Assembly (NCBI RefSeq): GCF_002099425.1
Contig: NW_018344160.1
Span: 62,001 to 126,000 of the forward strand
Direction of reading: 5' to 3'
Length of the DNA: 64,000 bases
Source: Phascolarctos cinereus
Lineage: Eukaryota > Chordata > Mammalia > Diprotodontia > Phascolarctidae
Of this stretch, positions 58,233-64,000 are shown one piece after another. The first letter of the stretch is position 1. Every line of letters starts with the position of its first letter. Under the pieces are notes generated by a model. The model saw only the letters and a list, made by a program, of their open reading frames with translations, was not told where the DNA came from and made no database searches. The translations under genes were made by a program, and so were the position numbers.

Positions 58233-58235
<3 letters not shown>
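57121..58235. other. Mostly unrecognised; short L2 3' trace at 57835-57900
   Basis: 'TATTTACTAAGCTCTTACCATGTGCC' resembles an antisense L2 terminus. Nothing else recognised. Confidence 0.4.
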
Positions 58236-58281
<46 letters not shown>

Positions 58282-58290
58282 ATGTCTGTC
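58236..58290. repeat. (TG)n microsatellite
   Basis: TG run with a TATATG end. Confidence 0.95.
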
Positions 58291-59404
58291 CCTATCTGTC
58301 CCTTTCAGCTGGTCTAATCACTTCAACTCATACTGACAAGGTGATGGTTTTCCTGGAGAGGGGTGGCCTTGCCACTGTAATTCAGTCTCAGGATCTAGGA
58401 TAACCATGGTGTGGGCAAACTATAAGTCTATTTACAACTTTAGGTCTTGAGTCTCCAATGATATGATTCCTATTTAGATAAATCAATGAAGATACTACCA
58501 TTCTTATTCATGAAATATTTACTAAGTAGAGTTCAAAACCAGAGTAACCAGAATATTAACTGCCCACCCATAAACATGTCTCACACTTTTCTACCAGTAC
58601 ATTCAGAATACTCCATAGTGAGGAAAGAGCACAAAGTTACAGAAATCTTGCAGGAAGTGATTAGGGAAATTGATGTGTCCAGGCAACTCACAACTCTGGA
58701 CTTCAGGCCTTGATGTTTTCAGTTAGGAAATGATCTAAACCAAAAATCACCTTCTTTTTAGGGTTCATTTCTGCTGGCAATTTAAGCCATGTTTCAACTA
58801 GATGCTATGGCAATTTTGCTCCCTATAAGCACCATTGTCCTCCTAAACCTAGGATCTGCAGAGTTATTTAGGTCAGTTCTCTTATATGTACTCTGATTAG
58901 TTTCTTTCAAGCCAGTAGTATTAAAGAAAATTATTTTTCCTCCACTTAGCTCTGTTAAGCTGCAGAGAATTGCTTATCCAATCAGCTCCCAGAGCAAAAC
59001 TTATGTGGTTTACAGCAGCAAATGCAAAAATGCCTTTCTTCTTACAGACTTCTCAGCACAGATACAATGAAAGCTCTGAGCTCCTCTTAGCTCTCAGTTC
59101 CACTGCTTATGTAGGATTAATTGCACTATCAGACAATAAAGGTCTCAGCTGTTTTCAAGCAGGAGGAGGCTACATCAGTTGAGATTTTCACTCTTTGACA
59201 AGGAGGATTAGTCTTATTCCTTTTCCAGAGACTCTTATCTTTCATGTTCTCTGCCTTCCTTCTACACTCTAATTCTGTGATATCTTCTTCACTCCTGCCT
59301 CGAAGAAGGATATCTACATGACTCACCTTTATGGAAAATTGGTCCATAGTATATAAAGAAAAGTTCTAATTATGAAGTTTCTCAACTTTCAATATCTAAG
59401 TACA
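58291..59404. other. No recognised feature
   Basis: Less AT-rich than its surroundings but without a coding signature or recognised repeat. Confidence 0.4.
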
Positions 59405-59514
59405 CATAAGAAGTATATGCATATATGTACATATGTATGTATGTATTATATGTCTGTATGTTTACATATATATGTATTATGTGCATATGTTTATACACAC
59501 ACAACTATGTGCAT
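59405..59514. repeat. (TATG)n microsatellite
   Basis: Degenerate TATG/TACA units. Confidence 0.8.
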
Positions 59515-60714
59515 ATTAGTTCCTGGGTTTGTCTTGGTGGGTAGATTCCCACATATTTTATATTGACATTAACTTTAAATGGAATTTCTCTTTCTTTTTC
59601 TTCCTGTTGGGCTTTGTAAGATATATATAGAAATATATAGAAATTTATGTGGGTTTATTTCCTGAACCTTTGCTAAAGTTGTTTATTATGTCAAGTATCT
59701 TTTTAATTGATTCTCTAGGATTCTCTAAGTATACCATCCTATCATCTGGAAAAACTGTTAGCTTTTGTTTCTTCTTTGCCTATTCTAATTCCTTGATGTT
59801 ATTTCCGTTAGTTTTGTTATTTATGTGATCAATTACACTGATAGTTTTCTTTTTCTAATACTGAAGCAGCCTTGCATTCCTGGTATAAATCCCATTTGGT
59901 CATTATCCTCACCATAAGTTGTTGTAGCCTGTTTGCTAATATTTTATTGAAAATTTTTGCATCATACCAATAGTTGGTCTATATCCCAAAGAGATCGTGA
60001 AAATGAGAAAAGGACCCATATGTACAAAAATATTTATAGTGGTTCTTTTTGTGGTGTCCAAGATTTGGATATTCAGGGGATGGCCATCAGTTGTTGAATG
60101 GATGAAAATGTTTTGGTATATGAATACAATTGAACATTATTATTCCATTAGAGAGTTGAGCAGAAAGAATTCAGAAAAACATAGAAAGATGATGATGATT
60201 GAATTGAGCAGAACCAAGTGAATAGCACCACAGTAACAGTAATATTATGAGATGATTAATTTGGATAAGCTTAGCTCTTCTCAACAATTCAAGGATCTGA
60301 GAGAACTCCAAAAGATTTATGATGGAAAATGTTTTCCAAGGAATAAAAGCAGTGACTTGCTTGAGCTATCCCCCAAACCCCTCCAAATACCTGTTAAAAA
60401 AATCACTCTAAACAAATTCTAAAGCAGTGGAACCCACATAAAAACAGAGTGAAACAAATTTCTAGCCCAATACAGCTTGGATGGTTGATTGGGAAGTTAT
60501 TTCGCAAAGGGTGAGTAGAGGAAGGCAGTTTAGTGTGGGCGTAAAGGCAAAACAGGCTTCACTGAATCTGGAGCAGGCCTCAGAATCATGGGGAGCTGTG
60601 ACAGTTTCCAGACCTCTCAACTCAAAAATGCCAAAGAAAACTTAGAAGGTCAGTGGGAAAGGTCTGTAACTGAAGTGAGAGAGAGAAGAGTGGTTCTGGC
60701 CCTAATCTCTGAGT

Positions 60715-60954
60715 GTGGCTTCAAGGCAGTGGCTGTCTCTGGGAGTTTCTGGCCCACACACTGAGGGGGATTGCAGGGTTCTCTTTGCCTGTGCTGAGGC
60801 AGGAATCTCTTGCTTTGACCATGCTTGGATCTGGGTCACAGTTCTGGGTGGTGGTCTTGGGGTGAAGAGGAGTGCTGGCATGGTGGACTTTGTAGTGCAG
60901 AGGAAATCCTCCTCACAGTTCCAATGCAGAAAAGGTACTTGTGATCTCTCATAG
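60715..60954 (+). other. Open frame in half-LINE 5'UTR, copy 6
   Basis: 79 codons (AEAGISCFDHAWIWVTVLGGGLGV ... SSSQFQ in pieces) in the same frame as the stretches at 6306-6821 (-) and 22830-23093 (+). Translation unproven. Confidence 0.3.
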
Positions 60955-61154
60955 ACCATAACATAGGCCAGGAAAGAAATAAACACCTCGCCCCTTGTCA
61001 TACCATCTTGGAAGAACTGAAAATTTACAGGTCCCTAGAAGTGTCTTTGAAAACAGATGCACAAAACCCCTGAAGCTTGGGACAGTACATTCTCCACACT
61101 GGAAGCAAATCTGTACCTTAACAAAGAGTTTAAAACTCAAGTAATTGGTTGGGA

Positions 61155-62228
61155 TCATCACCAAGCCTCACAAAGTCAAACCATAGAATCTTTCCTTGGT
61201 AACAAACATCAAAATGTACAAACAGAAGAAGACAACAAAGTCAACGCTCCTGCATCCAAAGACTCCAAGAAAGATATGAATCAGTAGCAGGCCATGGAAG
61301 AGCTCAAAAAGGATTGTGAGAAACAAGAAAGAGAAGTAGAGGAAAAAGTAGAAATAAAAATGAGACTGATGCAAGAAAATTATGAAAAACAAGTCAAAAA
61401 GTTGCTATAGAAGACCCTCCCAAAATACTGAAGAAAATAACACTTTAAAAAATAGCCTAACCCAAAAGGCAAAAGAGGTCCAAAAAGCCGATGAGGAGAA
61501 GAATGTCTTCAAAAGCAAAATTTGTGAAATGGAAAAGGAAGTCCAAAAGATTACTGAAGAAAATATTTCCTTAGAAATTAAAATAGAGCAATTGGAAGCT
61601 AGTGACTTTATGAGAAATCATGATACAGTAAAACAAATCCAAAAGGATGAAAAATTAGAAAATAATGTGAAATATCTCACTGGAAAAGCAACTGACCTGA
61701 AAAATAGATCCAGGAGAGAGAATTTAAAAATTACTGGACTATCTGAAAGCCATGATCAAAAAAAGGAGCCGAGACATCAACTTTCAAGAAATTATCAAGG
61801 AAAACTGCCTTGATATATTAGAACCAGAGGGCAAAATAGAAATTGAAAGAATCCACAGATCTCCTCCTGAAAGAGATCCCCAAAGGAAAACTTTTAGGAA
61901 TATTTTGGCCAAATTCCAGAGTTCCCAGTCAAGGAGAAAATATTGCAAGCAGCCAGAAAGAAATAATTCAAGTATAGTGGAAACACAATCAGAAAAACAC
62001 AAGACTTAGCAGCTTACATTAAGGACTACAGGGCATAGAATATAATATTCTAGAGGGCCAAGGAAATAAGATTACAAGCAAGAATCATGTATCCAGCAAA
62101 ACTGAATATACCTCCAGGAGAAAAATGGACATTCTGTGAAATAGAAGACTTTCAAGCATTCTTGATGAAAAGACCAGAGCTGAATAGAAAATTTGACTTT
62201 CAAATATAAGACTCAAGAGAAACAATGA
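61155..62228 (+). pseudogene. L1 ORF1 remnant in half-LINE copy 6
   Basis: Same architecture as 23235-24309: N-terminus (SQTIESFLGNKHQNVQTEED), coiled coil (KAKEVQKADEEKNVFKSKI; MEKEVQKITEENISLEIKIEQ; KLENNVKYLTGKATDLKNR), RRENLKITGLSES, IERIHRSPPERDPQRK, and a C-terminal domain in a changed frame. The expected start codon at 61155 reads ATC instead of ATG. A stop after KKDMNQ and several frameshifts (near 61410, 61760 and 61930) destroy it. More damaged than copy 4. Confidence 0.8.
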
Positions 62229-62368
62229 AGAGATAAACAGGAAAGAGACATCATAAGAGACTTATTAAGGTTGAACTGTTCATATTCCTGCATGGAAAGG
62301 TAATATTTGTAACTCATGAGACCTTTATCGGTATTAGGGAAGTTGGAGGGAAAAATAACTAAATAACC

Positions 62369-62435
62369 AAATATATATATATATATATATGTATATATGC
62401 ACACACACATATACATATGTATATGTAGATGGATG

Positions 62436-62485
<50 letters not shown>

Positions 62486-62490
62486 CAGAC
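62369..62490. repeat. (TA)n and (GATA)n microsatellite in half-LINE copy 6
   Basis: TATA units followed by about 14 GATA units with GACA at the end; the position matches the tetranucleotide runs in the other copies. Confidence 0.95.
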
Positions 62491-63389
62491 AGATAGAGGG
62501 TGTAGGGTGAGTTGAAGATGAAGGGGTGATATCTGGAGAATAAAATTAAAGGTAGAGAGAGGATTGCACTAGGAGAAGGAGAAAGGGAGAAGTAGAATGC
62601 GATAAATTATCTCAGATGAAACATAGAAGAAAGGGCTTTTACAGTGGAGGGGAAGTGGGGGAAGGTTAGAGAGAATGAGTAAATATTATTCTTGTAGGAC
62701 TTGGCTTAAGGAGGGAATAACATACAGAAATCTATCTTACCCTACAGGAAAATAGGGGGAGGGGAAGGTGACAAGTGAGCAGAGAAATGATAGAGGGGAG
62801 AAGAGATTGGGGGAGTGGGTAATCAAAAACAAACACCTCTGAGGATGGACAGTGTCAAAAGCGAGAATAGAATAAATGGGGAGTGGGATAGGATGAAATG
62901 AAATACAGTTAGTTTTTTGCACATTACTGCTATGGAAATGTGTCGCATAACTATACATGTATAACGTATATCCAGTTGCTTGCCTTTTCCATGAGGGTAG
63001 ATGGGGAGGGAGGAAAGGAGAAAATTTGGAACCCAAACTTTTAAAAACATATGTTAAAATAATGGTTTCCATGTGACTGGGAAATAAGAAATACAGGCAA
63101 GGGGGTATAAAAATCAATCCTGCCCTGTAAGAAAATAGAAGGGGAAAGAGGATAAGAGAAGGGGAGGAGAGATAAAAGGGAGGACAGATTAGGGGAAGAG
63201 GTATTCAGAATGCATGCCATCATGATGTGGGGTCAGGGGAGAGATAGGGAGAAAATTTGGAACTCAAAATTTTTTGGATGTGAATGTTGAAAACTAAAAA
63301 TAAATAAATTGAGAAAAAGAAAAGAAAATGCTTTCCACTTCCAGAAAAATGATCAATGGAGTCTAAATGCAGATGAAAGCATACAATTT

Positions 63390-63390
<1 letters not shown>

Positions 63391-63443
<53 letters not shown>

Positions 63444-63458
63444 TCCGTTTCTCTCTCT
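63391..63458. repeat. (CT)n microsatellite
   Basis: CT run inside the L1 3'UTR; the equivalent place in the L1 at 1-290 is a short CTCTTTTTT tract. Confidence 0.95.
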
Positions 63459-64000
63459 TTCTGTTGTTTCTTCTTTCTTGTGGTTCCTCTCATTAATCCT
63501 AATTCTTCTTTTCAATGTGATTAATATGAAAAAAATATGGATGCATATGTAGAACCTACATCAGAATTCACACTGTTTTTAGGGGAGGAGAAGGTTTAGT
63601 ACTCACAATGTTATGGAATTGAATGGGGAAAACACAAAATAAATACATAAATAAATTTTTAAATGGCATCTAAATTCGTTAGGGACTTAGTCTATACATG
63701 TCTTTCTCTATTTTGACTGTTCCCAGTTTAGGTATCAGCAAGATATTTGTATCATAAAAAGAATTTGATAGGACTCCTTTCTTTGCTTATTTTCCCAAAC
63801 ACTTTATATAATATCAGAATTGATTGTTCTTTAAGTGTTTGATAGAATTCACTTGTAAATCCATCTGGTCCTGGGGATTTTTTTCCTAACGAGTTCATTT
63901 ATGGTTTCTTCAATTTCTTTTTCTGAAATTGGGATTAAGTGTTTCATTTCCTCTCCTGTTAAGGTGGGCAATTTCTATTTTTGTAAATATCGATGTATTT

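Larger units (their letters stand above)
60325..63337 (+). mobile_element. Half-LINE copy 6, nearly full length, with 14-bp TSD
   Basis: Body 60339-63323, starting about 25 bases inside the full 5' end, so the YY1-type motif is absent. 5'UTR to about 61154, ORF1 61155-62228, spacer with TA and GATA runs, ORF2-deletion junction at about 62913 (ACAGTTAGTTTTTTGCAC), 3'UTR modules A and B, A-rich end. Flanked by GAAAATGTTTTCCA (60325-60338) and GAAAATGCTTTCCA (63324-63337), one mismatch. The youngest layer of a three-level nest. Confidence 0.9.
59968..63658 (+). mobile_element. Sense L1 3' fragment, split by half-LINE copy 6
   Basis: 5'-truncated L1: ORF2 C-terminal DNA 59968-60338 (AAAGGACCCATATGTACAAAAATAT; 'GATGGCCATCAGTTGTTG'), then, after the half-LINE, the 3'UTR 63324-63658 with a CT microsatellite and the GAATGGGGAAAACACAAAATAAAT end. 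It inserted in the antisense L1 at 59967/63664. Confidence 0.8.
59515..64000 (-). mobile_element. Antisense L1 hosting a nested stack; runs off window
   Basis: ORF2 DNA in antisense at 59515-59967 and again at 63664-64000. The break falls at the same ORF2 point on both sides (AATTTTTGCATCA on the left, a GCATCTAAATTCGTTAGGGA continuation on the right; compare 51065-51095). Everything between is a later insertion. Old and frame-broken. Confidence 0.8.

Noticed and set aside
58486-58713. 75-codon frame as a host exon
   Set aside because: No splice-site context, domain or codon signature; compatible with chance in less AT-rich DNA.
59515-60338. L1 with a twin-priming inversion at 59967
   Set aside because: The antisense L1 resumes at 63664 exactly where it broke off, so this is a sense L1 inserted in an antisense L1 and not one inverted element.

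Overview
The window looks like intergenic DNA from a marsupial nuclear genome. The main evidence is the repeat content: tRNA-derived SINEs that begin with a GGGCAGCTAGGTGGC-type head, some ending in the short CTTAACCCCAATT tail and some carrying a CORE region plus an RTE/BovB-type tail; L1 elements whose 5' end reads GGAGCCAAGATGG; abundant L2 and MIR/THER remnants; and old LTR elements. Which marsupial cannot be settled from sequence reading alone. I found no convincing host protein-coding exon, structural RNA gene or CRISPR array. Nearly every longer open frame falls inside a LINE, an LTR or a microsatellite.

Layout. 1-290 is an L1 3' end. 335-9745 is one antisense L1 (3'UTR, ORF2, inter-ORF spacer, end of ORF1), split by two younger insertions: a 5'-inverted non-L1 LINE at 2396-3837 and a full-length ORF1-only half-LINE at 3939-6956. 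The half-LINE itself carries a SINE. 9780-11658 holds an L1 3' end and antisense L2. 11659-14900 is another antisense L1, broken by a short ERV (12516-13962). 14901-17787 contains half-LINE, ORF1 and SINE fragments and a second 5'-inverted LINE. 17866-20930 is sparse (CORE-SINE, L2). 20947-25579 is a half-LINE with a second half-LINE inserted in its 3'UTR. 26500-26933 is a solo-LTR-like sequence. 28573-31545 is an ERV whose ends match an RNA (it starts at the LTR transcription start and ends in poly(A)). 32283-46284 is mostly unique AT-rich DNA with SINE, MIR, L2 and L1 fragments. 46285-47120 is an L1 ORF2 tail. 47405-53116 is an antisense L1 that keeps its 5' end and ORF2 but lacks ORF1; a half-LINE fragment is inserted in it. 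53117-59514 is mostly unique with L2, a young SINE and microsatellites. 59515-64000 is a three-level nest (antisense L1, then sense L1, then half-LINE).

How the parts relate. The recurring element is a 2.9-3.0 kb half-LINE (HAL1-like): L1 5'UTR, ORF1, inter-ORF spacer, then a direct jump into the L1 3'UTR with ORF2 absent. Six copies share the same deletion junction, so they form one amplified family and not six separate accidents. The family must have borrowed ORF2 protein from full L1s. A reciprocal L1 that has lost ORF1 lies in the same window. SINEs and one ERV transcript also appear to have used LINE machinery. Target-site duplications (TSDs) order many of the insertions in time.
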